A stretch of DNA of 64,000 nt from Sphingomonas sp. LY54 (lineage in GTDB: Bacteria > Pseudomonadota > Alphaproteobacteria > Sphingomonadales > Sphingomonadaceae). The DNA lies in contig NZ_CP141588.1 in assembly GCF_035594035.1 (NCBI RefSeq), positions 1,695,501 through 1,759,500 on the forward strand, read 5' to 3'. Below the pieces are notes generated by a model. The model did no database searches, was not told the DNA's origin, and saw nothing but the letters and a program-made list of their open reading frames with translations. Shown in pieces: positions 27,370-36,105 of this stretch. A program made the position numbers and the translations under genes. Position 1 is the first letter of the stretch; every line of letters begins with the position of its first letter.

Positions 27370-27519
27370 ATGCGCCGTTCGGTCCATGATTCCACCGTTC
27401 GCTTTCGGGCAAATGAGGAACTTGTCGCTCAGGCAGAGGCCAAGGCCCGCGAAGAGAAAATGACGCTTTCCGAGCTGATCCGGCAGGCGGTGCGCCGCGA
27501 ACTGCAGGACGCCGCCTGA
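27370..27519 (+). CDS. Ribbon-helix-helix (CopG/Arc-like) protein
   Basis: 49 aa, ATG 27370 preceded by GAGGAGG, an exceptionally good Shine-Dalgarno. The sequence fits RHH: a beta strand STVRFRANEELV, helix A AQAEAKAREEKMT, and helix B LSELIRQAVRRELQDAA. Its TGA overlaps the ATG of the next gene (ATGA-type, base 27519). The short length hides it from many gene callers. It could be an antitoxin or a repressor of the virion operon; no toxin is evident next to it. Confidence 0.85.
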   Translation: MRRSVHDSTVRFRANEELVAQAEAKAREEKMTLSELIRQAVRRELQDAA

Positions 27520-27995
27520 TGGCTGATCAAGATCTCGTCGAAGAGGGTTTGCTGAGGCGGGCTCTGGACGGCGACCGCCAGGCCGACACCGAGGTCAGTG
27601 CCCGCGCCATGGCGGGAAGCTTCCGGTGCCAAGTCGGCTTGCTCTACGCGCTGGGCTCGGCCCTTAGCGCTGGTCGCATCTCGGCCGGCGATTATCTCGA
27701 ACATGCCGAAGCACTCGCTCGGATGTCTGCGGCGACTGGCGACAGGGCCGAACGTCGCCGGCTCGCGTGTCTGCTCGACCTCAAGGCGCTCGATCTTCGC
27801 GGCCGGGGAGCGGAAAACGCGTCGAAGATGGCGCATATCGAGTGCGCGATCCTCCTGACCCGCCTTGCTGACGAAGGCGATGACGACGCGCTGTCGCTGC
27901 TGAACAATCTCTCGGGCGGCATGCACCCGGACTCCCTCGCGGTGGCGAACATGGGGCTAAAGGCAATGGCGCCGCCCTTGGAAAGGGCTGAGTAA
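27519..27995 (+). CDS. Helical hypothetical protein (TPR/Sel1-like)
   Basis: 158 aa, coupled to both neighbours. Helical hairpins: EEGLLRRALDGDRQADTEVS, CQVGLLYALGSALSAG, DYLEHAEALARMSAATGDRA, ILLTRLADEGDDDALSLLNNLS. Position between an RHH protein and large virion-like proteins suggests a phage morphogenesis or ejection accessory. Not assigned to a family. Confidence 0.65.
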   Translation: MADQDLVEEGLLRRALDGDRQADTEVSARAMAGSFRCQVGLLYALGSALSAGRISAGDYLEHAEALARMSAATGDRAERRRLACLLDLKALDLRGRGAENASKMAHIECAILLTRLADEGDDDALSLLNNLSGGMHPDSLAVANMGLKAMAPPLERAE

Positions 27996-29152
27996 TGGTT
28001 GAGATTCGCTGGGACGTACTTCGGCCCGTCAATGTTGCGGACGCCTTCAACCAAGGCTTCGACCGCAGCCGCGCGATGCGAGAGCGCCATGATCTGCAAA
28101 GCGCGATGGTGCGGCTGTCGAGCAATCCCGACGATCCAGAGGCGAGACAGGTGGTGTCGGCTTTGTCACCCCAATCGCTCTATGCGCTCGACGATGCCAC
28201 CTACCAGCGCGGCGAACGCCAGCGGGCGGGTGAATTTCGCAGCGCGCACACGGAGTATTTGCTTGGCGGGGATGGTGCCGCGCCCAATGCCCTGTCGCCA
28301 GCTCCTGCGGAGGCTCATTCAGAACAGCCCGCGCCTCAGAACGCGCTGCTTGGCATGATGGCGCAGGGACCCGCCTCTCCGGCCGGCTCGGTAGCAACCC
28401 CGGCAACCCAGGGGGCTGCGGCTCCGCCTCCCCGCTCTGCCTTCGAGCGCTCAAGCGCATGGCGGCGGATGGTTCAGGCGGATCCGGCTGCTGCCCAGCA
28501 AATCCGCGGCAACCTCGCCAAAATGACGAGACTGGAAGTGGATGCGGTCGATGCGACCAACGATCAGGCTTTGGAAATACTCGCTACGGTCACCGATCAG
28601 GCGAGCTACGAGGCGGCGAAAGAGCGGGCCCGCGCGATGTATCAGCAGTACGGGCAAGACCCCTCGCTGATCGACACGCTCCCCGGCGCCTATTCGCCCG
28701 ACACGATCCGTTCGCTCCGCACCCAAGCGATGGAGACGAAAGACCTCCTGACCGCGCTGCGGCACGACCGGAAGCTCGAATGGGACATCGAGGACGACGA
28801 GATCGACAATCAGCGCGACGATCGCAACGTCGATAGTCAGGTCGATTATCGTCAGGGCCAGCTTGCCAACACCCGCCGCGGTCAGGACTTGACCGACACG
28901 CGCGGCCGACGCGGACAGGACATTGGCAGTCGCGACCGCCAGCGCGGGCAGGACATCGGCAGCCGTGACAGGACGCGGGGCCAGGATCAGTCCAGCGCCG
29001 ATCGCCGGCGGGGGCAGGATCTCCGTGGGCGCGGTCGGGGTCGTGGCCGAGGTGGTGGCAGCAATGCCGTCGTGGCTGAAGGCACCGTCATTCAAGGGCC
29101 GAACGGCCAGAAGGCGGTCAGGCGCGGCGGCCGGTGGGTTCCTGTTCAATGA
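27995..29152 (+). CDS. Phage internal/ejection-like protein with RGQD repeats
   Basis: 385 aa. The N-terminal ~90 residues are helical (FNQGFDRSRAMRERHDLQSAM), a Pro/Ala linker follows, then helices (RGNLAKMTRLEVDAVDATND, SYEAAKERARAMYQQYG). The C-terminus holds about five imperfect 11-residue repeats around R-G-Q-D (QRGQDIGSRDR, TRGQDQSSADR, RRGQDL), ending in an Arg-Gly tract and a short GPNGQKAVRRGGRWVPV motif. It lies directly before the giant virion-like gene, the place of podophage internal virion proteins. Starts in a TAATG overlap and ends in ATGA. Confidence 0.7.
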   Translation: MVEIRWDVLRPVNVADAFNQGFDRSRAMRERHDLQSAMVRLSSNPDDPEARQVVSALSPQSLYALDDATYQRGERQRAGEFRSAHTEYLLGGDGAAPNALSPAPAEAHSEQPAPQNALLGMMAQGPASPAGSVATPATQGAAAPPPRSAFERSSAWRRMVQADPAAAQQIRGNLAKMTRLEVDAVDATNDQALEILATVTDQASYEAAKERARAMYQQYGQDPSLIDTLPGAYSPDTIRSLRTQAMETKDLLTALRHDRKLEWDIEDDEIDNQRDDRNVDSQVDYRQGQLANTRRGQDLTDTRGRRGQDIGSRDRQRGQDIGSRDRTRGQDQSSADRRRGQDLRGRGRGRGRGGGSNAVVAEGTVIQGPNGQKAVRRGGRWVPVQ

Positions 29153-32100
29153 GCAATTCCGATATTCCCCCCGGCTGGTCGGTCGTGTCGGAGCCGTCGC
29201 GTCGGCGCTCACCTGCGCCTGACCTGTTCGACCTTGAGCCGGCCGTGGCGCTAGGCCGGGAGTTCGGCGCGGTCACGAGCACGGTGCGCGATCCCGCCCG
29301 CAACCAACGCGTCGGGGGCGCGGCGAAGTCGTACCATCTCCCCTCCAGTGGGGGGCGGGCGGTTGACATCGCCCGCGCGCAGGGCGTGTCCCATGCTGAC
29401 ATTGAGGCCGCTTACCTCGCCAGCGGTGCTGAGCTGCTGGAAAGTCTGGACGAAGGGGATCACAGCCACTTCGCCTTCAAGGTTGGCCCGCGTACCGAGC
29501 GGAACATGTCGGCTCAAACGGTGGAGTCCGACATTTCGCCCGGCTGGGAGGTCATCACGCCGGAACAGGCCCAGCCCAATCCGGATCCGCTGCCGCCCGC
29601 CGATGCCGGGCAGGCTCCGTTGGTGCAAGGGACGAACGCGGGCATTGCCTTCAAGGATGAACTGCCGCCCGAAGTGCGGTCGAAGCTGCGGCCAGACCAG
29701 ATAGCGAAGTGGCACGCGCTGGCGCGCGATCCCAAATCGACGCCGGAACAGCTCGAGGCCCTTGTGGGGGGCTTCGGCTTCACCCTTCACAATGCCAGCG
29801 AGATCGTGGACGCGCGCACCAAGGGGCTCGGGGTCCGCGAGGATATCGAATATCGTCACAATGCTCCGCGCGACACCGGGACGGGTCGCGGTGGCGCGAT
29901 CATGCGGGCCGGGGCCAATGCGCTCACGGGCAACTTCGCCGCGGAGATTCAGGGCCTCGGCCGCACCGCGCGCGATTGGATCAAGGGGGATATTCCGGAG
30001 GGTTCCGGCTTCGGGGATCAGCTCGGCCGCAATACCGACTTCTTCGAGGGCGCCTACGCCTATGATCGGGAACGGTATCCTGTTGCCACCTTCGCCACTG
30101 AGTTGGGCACGGGCATGCTCATTCCTTTCGGCGCCGCCGCTCGAACGCCCAACGCGCTCGCCAAGGTCGGTGCTGCCTATGGTGCCGTGTACGGCGCGGG
30201 GGATGGCAGCGGGGACATCGTCGATCGCATCCCCAACGCGCTGCTTGGTGCCGGAATGGGCGCTGCCGGCGGCTATGCGCTCGGCAAGGGCATAGACGTT
30301 GCCGCTCCCCTCGTCCGCCGGGGCTACGAAAACCTGCGCGGGCGCATGGCGGGCGCCACGGCCCCGTCTGCCGACACTCTCGCTCCGGTGGCGCGCGAGG
30401 CGGCCTATGAGGCTGCGCCGATCGTTCAGGACGGGGCACAGGGGGCGCCAGGCTATCGGCCGGGAACGGCTCAAGGGGCTGTGGACGCGGCACATGACGC
30501 GCGGGCGCTTACGCGTGAATCGGTCGCCGCTCCTGACCCAGCGCAGCCCTCCGTTGGCCGGCTCTGGCAGGCGTCCCGCGCTGATCTGGAACAACTGCTC
30601 GCCGAAAAGGGGATGTCGGACAACGACAAGCTCGTTCAGGCGCTCGGGCCGGAAGGCGCAAAGCGGTTTGAAGTTCTCGACCGGATGCAAAACAGCACGA
30701 ATCCTCGGATTGCGGACGAGGGCACTCGCCTCTTTGATGCCGAGTTCGGCAAACTCACTCCGGAGCAAGAGCGGCTGGTCTATGGGATTGGGGAAACCGA
30801 CGCCCAAGCCGATGACATCCAAGTGCTGCTCGATGCCCACAACGATATGCAGTTGGGCGACGATCCGGACTGGTCGGCCTATATGGCAGCGGTCGCCGCC
30901 CGTCGTGTGGACCCGGAAGATTTCGCCGCGGTCGCTCGCGGGGAAGGTAGCATCACGGCTCAAGCGGGCTTTATCCGCATGGGGCAGACATATGAGAACC
31001 TGAAGCGTGCCGGCGTTTCCACGGCCGACATTCCGCACCACATGGCCGAGGCGCTGGTCCAGCGTGGCGGCTGGGATGAAGCAAGCGCGGCGGAAGTCGT
31101 CGGCCGCTTCGTCGAAGGCATGAACGGCTTGCGCGGCGCGGCGCGATCGGGCGGTGACAACTTCGCGGCCATGGCTTCCGACATCGACGTTCCGACGCTC
31201 ACCGGGCCGGCTCCTCGCGAACGTGACTATATCCGGCTCGAGGATCTTCCGCCGATCCCGGAGGGCTTCAAGCTGGCCGACGACGTGCCGCTCGGCCGCA
31301 CCCGTCCGATGGGCGAACAGCCGACGCCGGAGGAATTGGCAGCCGTGGCGCGCGGGATGCGCCCGGAGGACGTGACGCCTATTCCGTCCAACACGGTCGA
31401 AAGCCTGGACGAGTTCGAGCGCATGGGCGACCCCCGCCCACTGCTAAATGCTCCCGATGAACGCGCCGAGCTTTCGATGCGGACCCTTCCCAGCGGTCGC
31501 CGTCGTCGCGGGCCGCTCGACCTGATAGAGGACATCCGCTCGCAGCCTTGGGGGCTGGTCGACGAAGGGGGCGAGCTTGCCGCCATGGGCATAGGTCGGC
31601 GGCGTGACTTCGTCCGCGGCGAGGGAACGCTGGGGCGCATCATCGCCAGAGACGGGGACGAAGCCCGCTCGCTCGACATCGCCGCAGAATGGGCATGGGA
31701 GCGGGGCTACTTCCCGCATCACTCAGACCGGCCCACGGTCAACGAATTTCTGGATCTGCTCGACGAGACGAACCGGGGCACGCACCGCGCCTACAAGCTC
31801 GACGATCTGGACGAACTGGAGCGGTTCAACGAAGCTCAGGCTTCGCGCTTCGGGATCGAACAGGCTGCCGAGGAAGGGCGCCCGCTGGCTGACGACATAG
31901 GCCAGCCGATCGGGCGGGATGACCTGAAGGCCAATGAACCTCCGGCAACCGCCTACGAGGACTTGCCCAAGGTCGGGGCTCGGGTCGGCAATATCGACAC
32001 GTCGAAGCTGGACACGCCACGCGCGATCGAACGGGCCATGAAGAACATCGAGTCTCGTGTCGGCGGCTTCGACGCTGCGAAGCGGGGCAAGATCACGCAC

Positions 32101-34287
32101 GCCGAAACCGAGGCGCTGGCCGGCGAACTTGGGATGACGGTCGATAGCCTGCTCAAGGCGCGCAAGGGCCGGGCGTTCAATGCTGAGGAAGCGCTTGCCG
32201 CCCGGACCATCCTTGCCAAGTCCTATGACGAACTAGTGGACATGGCGCAGAAGTATGGCTCGGGCGCCTCTGACGAGGAATTGGCTTCCTTCCATGCCGC
32301 CCTGCTGCGGACGGCGGCGATCCATGAAAAGGTGACGGCGGCCACGGCCGAGGCGGGCCGGGCTCTCCAGTCCCTCAAGATCCACGCCAAGAGCAAGGCG
32401 ATCCGGGGGCGCATCCATGAATCGATCGTCCAGGGCGCGGGTGGCCGGGACCGGCTTGAACAGGTCGCGCAAGGGATCATCGAGCTCCAGAACACGGGCC
32501 ATGGCCCGGGCGAGGTTGCCAAGTTCGCGAAGGACGCGCTCAAGCCGCGCTGGTCAGACTATTTCGTGGAATATTACTACAACGCGCTGCTGTCGGGCAT
32601 CTCAACCCATGTCGTAAACACGGTTTCCAACTTGGCGACCCAGCTTAGCCAGGTGCCCGAGTTCCTGATAGGTGCGGGTGTCGGGGCGGTGCGCCGGCCC
32701 TTCAACAAGGCCACGGCGGAACGGGTCACGCTCTCCGAAGTCGGGGCGCGCGCGATCGGCATGGTTCAGGGCGCGAAAGAGGGCCTGCACGCCTTCGCCA
32801 AGGTGATGAAGACGGGCGATCCCACGGACCCGCTCACCAAGATCGAGGCGCGGCGGCACAAGGTCATCCCCGGCGTGGCCGGCTCGATCATCCGCACGCC
32901 GACGCGCCTGCTGATGGCGGAAGATGAATTGTTCAAGGCCACGGCGCGGCGCTCGTCGCTGGCTGGTCTCGCCACGCGCAAGGCCAGGATGGAAGGGTTG
33001 AGGGGCGAGGAAGCCGGCCGCCGGATCGCGGAGCTGATGGCCAATCCTTCGGACGATATGCTGGAACAGTCGTTCGATTACGCTCGCTACATGACATTTC
33101 AGAATCCGCTCGGCGCGGTCGGCCAATCGCTTTCGCGTGCGACCGAGGCGGCTCCGGTGCTCAAGCTGGTTATCCCGTTCATCCGCACGCCGGTTAACCT
33201 GTTCAAATATTCGCTGGAGCGGACGCCGGGCGCTCAGCTCGCGCTCAAGCGGGTTCGCGACGATTACCGGGCCGGCGGCGCCCGTCGCGACATGGCGGTC
33301 GCTCGGGCCACGTTCGGCGGTGGCATCGGCGCAATGGTCACGATGTACGCTGCAGATGGGAAGATCACCGGGCGCGGGCCGTCCGATCCTTCGACCCGTC
33401 GCCTGCTCATGGCCGGCGGCTGGCAGCCCTACAGCGTCAAGATCGGGGACACCTATTACAGCTATTCCCGGCTCGACCCGTTCGCGACCATGATGGGGAT
33501 GGCGGCCGATCTGGCGACCTATAACGAGCATCTGACGGAGAAGCAGAAGGGGGAGGCTCATGTCGCGCTGATCGATTCCATCCTGTCGCAAATCGAAAGC
33601 AAAACGTGGTTGTCGGGCATGAGCGACCTCGTCCAGGCGCTCGACGATCCCAGCCGCTTCGGTGAATCCTATGTCTCCCGGCTGGCGGGCTCGTTAGTCC
33701 CCACCATCTCGGCGCATGTCGCCAGTTCGATCGACCCTGTTGCACGCCAGACGGTCGTCAACGGGGACATGGGCGCATCGATCGCGAACCGCGTGCGCTC
33801 CCGCATCCCCGGCCTCTCGCAGGGCCTTCCGGAACAGCGAGACGCCTTTGGGCAGCCGATCCGGAAGGATGCTGGCCCCATCGCCAATCTCACTTCTCCT
33901 TTCTACACGCGGAAGGACAAGAACGATCCGGTCGCCAAGGCGATGCTTGATGCGGGCGTGGGCATGGGGCGGCCCAAACGGTCGCTGTCGGACGGCATGG
34001 GCGGCGATCGCGAGTTGAGCGATGCCGAGTTCGGCCAATATCAGGAGCTGGCCGGGCGCTACATTCGCGACGACGTCGCCGCCGCGGTGGCCGATCCGGA
34101 ATGGAAGCGGCTCGGCGAGGCCGAGCAACGCAAGGAGATTAAGGCGATCGTGCGCGACGCGCGGGCCGATGCTCGAGCCGACATGTTCGGGGATCCGGAG
34201 GATTGGGGCGGGGGCGATGCGCCGGCGGTGGTGCCGCCTGCAGCCAACCTCCCGCCCCTTCCGCCCGGGTTCACGCTGGCCCAATAG
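29149..34287 (+). CDS. Giant internal-virion-like protein with N-terminal M15-like peptidase domain
   Basis: 1712 aa from ATG 29149, which overlaps the previous stop. Residues about 30-110 look like an M15-type peptidoglycan peptidase: RNQRVGGAAKSYHLPSSGGRAVDIAR and DEGDHSHFAFKV provide the H...D...H metal set. The long middle is helical and Ala-rich with glycine-zipper segments (GAAYGAVYGAGDGSGDIV). Residues about 1340-1600 include LKLVIPFIRTPVNLFKYSLE, AVARATFGGGIGAMVTMYAADG and YYSYSRLDPFATMMGMAADLA, seen from memory in alphaproteobacterial podophage core proteins. It is comparable in role to T7 gp16: wall digestion and DNA ejection. The very size-conserved, unbroken frame argues that this block is under selection. 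Confidence 0.8.
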   Translation: MSNSDIPPGWSVVSEPSRRRSPAPDLFDLEPAVALGREFGAVTSTVRDPARNQRVGGAAKSYHLPSSGGRAVDIARAQGVSHADIEAAYLASGAELLESLDEGDHSHFAFKVGPRTERNMSAQTVESDISPGWEVITPEQAQPNPDPLPPADAGQAPLVQGTNAGIAFKDELPPEVRSKLRPDQIAKWHALARDPKSTPEQLEALVGGFGFTLHNASEIVDARTKGLGVREDIEYRHNAPRDTGTGRGGAIMRAGANALTGNFAAEIQGLGRTARDWIKGDIPEGSGFGDQLGRNTDFFEGAYAYDRERYPVATFATELGTGMLIPFGAAARTPNALAKVGAAYGAVYGAGDGSGDIVDRIPNALLGAGMGAAGGYALGKGIDVAAPLVRRGYENLRGRMAGATAPSADTLAPVAREAAYEAAPIVQDGAQGAPGYRPGTAQGAVDAAHDARALTRESVAAPDPAQPSVGRLWQASRADLEQLLAEKGMSDNDKLVQALGPEGAKRFEVLDRMQNSTNPRIADEGTRLFDAEFGKLTPEQERLVYGIGETDAQADDIQVLLDAHNDMQLGDDPDWSAYMAAVAARRVDPEDFAAVARGEGSITAQAGFIRMGQTYENLKRAGVSTADIPHHMAEALVQRGGWDEASAAEVVGRFVEGMNGLRGAARSGGDNFAAMASDIDVPTLTGPAPRERDYIRLEDLPPIPEGFKLADDVPLGRTRPMGEQPTPEELAAVARGMRPEDVTPIPSNTVESLDEFERMGDPRPLLNAPDERAELSMRTLPSGRRRRGPLDLIEDIRSQPWGLVDEGGELAAMGIGRRRDFVRGEGTLGRIIARDGDEARSLDIAAEWAWERGYFPHHSDRPTVNEFLDLLDETNRGTHRAYKLDDLDELERFNEAQASRFGIEQAAEEGRPLADDIGQPIGRDDLKANEPPATAYEDLPKVGARVGNIDTSKLDTPRAIERAMKNIESRVGGFDAAKRGKITHAETEALAGELGMTVDSLLKARKGRAFNAEEALAARTILAKSYDELVDMAQKYGSGASDEELASFHAALLRTAAIHEKVTAATAEAGRALQSLKIHAKSKAIRGRIHESIVQGAGGRDRLEQVAQGIIELQNTGHGPGEVAKFAKDALKPRWSDYFVEYYYNALLSGISTHVVNTVSNLATQLSQVPEFLIGAGVGAVRRPFNKATAERVTLSEVGARAIGMVQGAKEGLHAFAKVMKTGDPTDPLTKIEARRHKVIPGVAGSIIRTPTRLLMAEDELFKATARRSSLAGLATRKARMEGLRGEEAGRRIAELMANPSDDMLEQSFDYARYMTFQNPLGAVGQSLSRATEAAPVLKLVIPFIRTPVNLFKYSLERTPGAQLALKRVRDDYRAGGARRDMAVARATFGGGIGAMVTMYAADGKITGRGPSDPSTRRLLMAGGWQPYSVKIGDTYYSYSRLDPFATMMGMAADLATYNEHLTEKQKGEAHVALIDSILSQIESKTWLSGMSDLVQALDDPSRFGESYVSRLAGSLVPTISAHVASSIDPVARQTVVNGDMGASIANRVRSRIPGLSQGLPEQRDAFGQPIRKDAGPIANLTSPFYTRKDKNDPVAKAMLDAGVGMGRPKRSLSDGMGGDRELSDAEFGQYQELAGRYIRDDVAAAVADPEWKRLGEAEQRKEIKAIVRDARADARADMFGDPEDWGGGDAPAVVPPAANLPPLPPGFTLAQ

Positions 34288-34319
34288 CGACGTCCGCCCG
34301 TTCATGGTATCAGGGGCAC

Positions 34320-34637
34320 ATGGCAAGCTGGCTTTCGTCTTGGCTCACCTATTATCGACGGCTCTATGTGGCTGGCGCCATGGTGCTGCTTCTTCTCTGC
34401 GCATCGGCTTTCGTTGCCTTCCTTGCTGTTTTTGTTCCTTTGGTGCTGACGGCCGGGCTGGTCGGCTGGGACGTGGGTCAAGCCATGGCTGCGCTGGTTG
34501 CGGCGGTTGTCGCACTTCCGGCCGCGCTTGGCGGAACTCTGCGCTATGTTCCGAAGGGCTACGGTGCACCGCCGCGTCCCCCTAGCTGGCGGTTGTTCAA
34601 AGCGGGGGTTTTCCCTCCCCAGCTACGAGGCAACTAA
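34320..34637 (+). CDS. Two-transmembrane small membrane protein
   Basis: 105 aa from ATG 34320 (MASWLSSWLTYYRRLYVAG). Hydrophobic segments MVLLLLCASAFVAFLAVFVPLVL and ALVAAVVALPAALGGTL, and a basic, Pro-rich C-terminus. It follows the virion genes, where holins occur, but no endolysin is adjacent, so a holin call is only a possibility. Confidence 0.6.
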   Translation: MASWLSSWLTYYRRLYVAGAMVLLLLCASAFVAFLAVFVPLVLTAGLVGWDVGQAMAALVAAVVALPAALGGTLRYVPKGYGAPPRPPSWRLFKAGVFPPQLRGN

Positions 34638-34730
34638 GGCCCGTACAGCGCCCGGCCGGTAAAGTGGCCCTGCACCCCTGAAAACGCCTTAACCCTTCTG
34701 GCTGCTTGACTGGCTGTCGCGACGGTGGAG

Positions 34731-34749
34731 TTTTGTCAGGCCCTAAAAA
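34731..34749 (+). repeat. 19-bp direct repeat, copy 2
   Basis: Identical to 22678-22696 (ttttgtcaggccctaaaaa). It lies about 95 bp after the membrane-protein gene, closing the virion block. Confidence 0.75.
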
Positions 34750-34760
34750 GGTGGCAATTT

Positions 34761-34800
34761 TGTAGCACGGGATTCCCATGGGGGAGTCAGCCGTGCTACA
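34761..34800. terminator. 40-nt imperfect palindrome, possible terminator
   Basis: tgtagcacgg (34761-34770) pairs perfectly with ccgtgctaca (34791-34800). The 20-base interior can partly pair (attccc with ggggag). There is no T-tract on either side, so it may be a processing site, a protein-binding site or a rho-independent terminator of weak type. It starts 12 bp after the second 19-bp repeat. Confidence 0.4.
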
Positions 34801-34898
34801 ACCATTAGGTTGACTCGGGAGCCGGAACCCGGCGCGCCCTGCGAGGCGTTTACCCGTTTGAAACCACGCTGAGCCCACAGTGTGACAGAGAGGCCGCT

Positions 34899-35084
34899 AT
34901 GCCAACGACGGAAATCAAAACTGATCCTAAGCTGCTCGCGCGGCTCTCCGCCGCTGTGCACACGAAAATCTCCCGCGAGCAGCTGCGCAGGCAGCGGGTT
35001 TCTTTCATTTATGGAAATCTGCCGTCCGACAGCTCTATCACGCGCGACCAAGTAGAGTGCGCGCTGGAGAAGCTTGAGGGGTGA
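34899..35084 (+). CDS. Small hypothetical protein
   Basis: 61 aa, ATG 34899, with GAGAGG nine bases upstream. Sequence DPKLLARLSAAVHTKISREQLRRQRVSFIYGNLPSDSSITRDQVECALEKLEG is basic in the middle and helical at both ends. It is convergent with the Fic gene. No family recognised. Confidence 0.6.
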   Translation: MPTTEIKTDPKLLARLSAAVHTKISREQLRRQRVSFIYGNLPSDSSITRDQVECALEKLEG

Positions 35085-35088
35085 TAGG

Positions 35089-35724
35089 TTAGGCGACGGG
35101 AGCCTCGTCGCCTCCATTCCTCAATGACTCTTGCAACAGCCGCGTGACGAGCGCGTGAAGCGGACCCAGGTCTAAGCCGCCAGACGCAAACGTCGCGTCC
35201 GCGTGCTTTAGGGCGGCGACATACTCATCACGATGGGCTCTCAGAAGTTCTGGAAGCAGGACATCGCTATCCATCCACCCACCAAGCTTGAGGCACAGCA
35301 CGAAGTAACAGACCGCTCTGGCTGTGCGCCCATTCCCGTTCACGAATGGATGGATGTGGTTGAGCCGCCAAAGCACCCAGGTCGCTAGATACACAGCGTC
35401 AGCCTGCTCCCAAAATCTGTTCACCTCATCAATGAACATGTGCATGAGGCCAGGGACCTGATGGAATGCGGGCGGCACGTAGTCGCCGACCGTCACCTTG
35501 CACGGCCTCCATTGCCCTGCGCTTCCGTGAAGGCAGGTAATGGCATGGTAGTTGAGGGACTTCAGAACCTCTGCGGATAGCAGCGGGCGGTTAACCGACA
35601 TGGATGCTATAACTAGCGATCGCAGTAGATTGTACTGCCGGTCGAGGTTGGCGATGGTCAGCTCTTGATAGGCGGCGTGATTTTCCGTCCCAACAATCTC
35701 GAATATAAGCACGCTAGCTCCCAT
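35089..35724 (-). CDS. Fic-domain protein (probable AMP-transferase)
   Basis: 211 aa. The active-site loop HPFVNGNGRTARA matches HPFx(D/N)GNGRxxR. Upstream, FIDEVNRFWEQADAVYLATWVLWRLNHI is the Fic core helix; downstream KLGGWMDSDVLLPELLRAHRDEYVAAL. Fic proteins transfer AMP or another phosphate group to protein hydroxyls and often act as toxins. The N-terminus lacks an obvious S/TxxxE(G/N) inhibitory helix, so inhibition would have to come in trans, presumably from the small gene overlapping its start. Confidence 0.92.
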   Translation of the reverse strand: MGASVLIFEIVGTENHAAYQELTIANLDRQYNLLRSLVIASMSVNRPLLSAEVLKSLNYHAITCLHGSAGQWRPCKVTVGDYVPPAFHQVPGLMHMFIDEVNRFWEQADAVYLATWVLWRLNHIHPFVNGNGRTARAVCYFVLCLKLGGWMDSDVLLPELLRAHRDEYVAALKHADATFASGGLDLGPLHALVTRLLQESLRNGGDEAPVA

Positions 35725-35872
35725 CAGGCTCCGGTGGCGGCTTTTGCTTAGCTACCTTCCACAGGCCTTCCTGCCAACGCTCTTCATTTTCATCGCTTTC
35801 AAGCTGGCGAGGGAGGTTCTCTGGACTTGTCCGATTGACCCTTTCCGCGGTCTCTGATCCCGTTTCATTCAC
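35714..35872 (-). CDS. Short gene overlapping the Fic start, candidate antitoxin
   Basis: 52 aa from GTG 35872 to TAG 35714-35716, overlapping the Fic ATG by 11 bases. Reads NETGSETAERVNRTSPENL, then a charged helix ENEERWQEGLWKVAKQKPPPEP. Too short for most gene callers. Overlapping, immediately upstream order is that of VbhA/FicA-type antitoxins. I do not see a clear S/TxxxE(G/N) motif, so the antitoxin role is inferred from position and the charged helix. Confidence 0.6.
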   Translation of the reverse strand: MNETGSETAERVNRTSPENLPRQLESDENEERWQEGLWKVAKQKPPPEPDGS

Positions 35873-35975
35873 GCCTCGTTGGGCGCCCGACCATCAGCCG
35901 TCCGCCGACATCCAGAAGGCCCAGACTGCGGAGTGCGGCTGGTAGGCCCCGATCATCTCTATTGCCGTGGTCATG

Positions 35976-36101
35976 TCAGCCTCCCATGCTAGCGGCTAGA
36001 GCGGTCGCCCCGACGATCAGCGCCCAAGTGGCGAACCGGATCGCAAAAGCTTGGCGAGGGGTGAGGGAGGCCGAAGCCTCCGCGTGCTGGCGGGTATCCA
36101 T
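35976..36101 (-). CDS. Small single-pass membrane protein
   Basis: 41 aa: MDTRQHAEASASLTPRQAFAIR then a hydrophobic segment FATWALIVGATALAAS. Starts 4 bp after the stop of the preceding minus-strand gene, so it is the last cistron of that operon. Function unknown. Confidence 0.5.
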   Translation of the reverse strand: MDTRQHAEASASLTPRQAFAIRFATWALIVGATALAASMGG

Positions 36102-36105
36102 GGCC

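Noticed and set aside
34320..34637. Two-helix protein as a holin
   Set aside because: No endolysin or spanin lies beside it, so only a generic membrane-protein call is justified.
22678..34749. 19-bp repeats as promoters of a phage-type RNA polymerase
   Set aside because: No single-subunit RNA polymerase gene is visible and there are only two copies, so this is kept only as one option in the finding.
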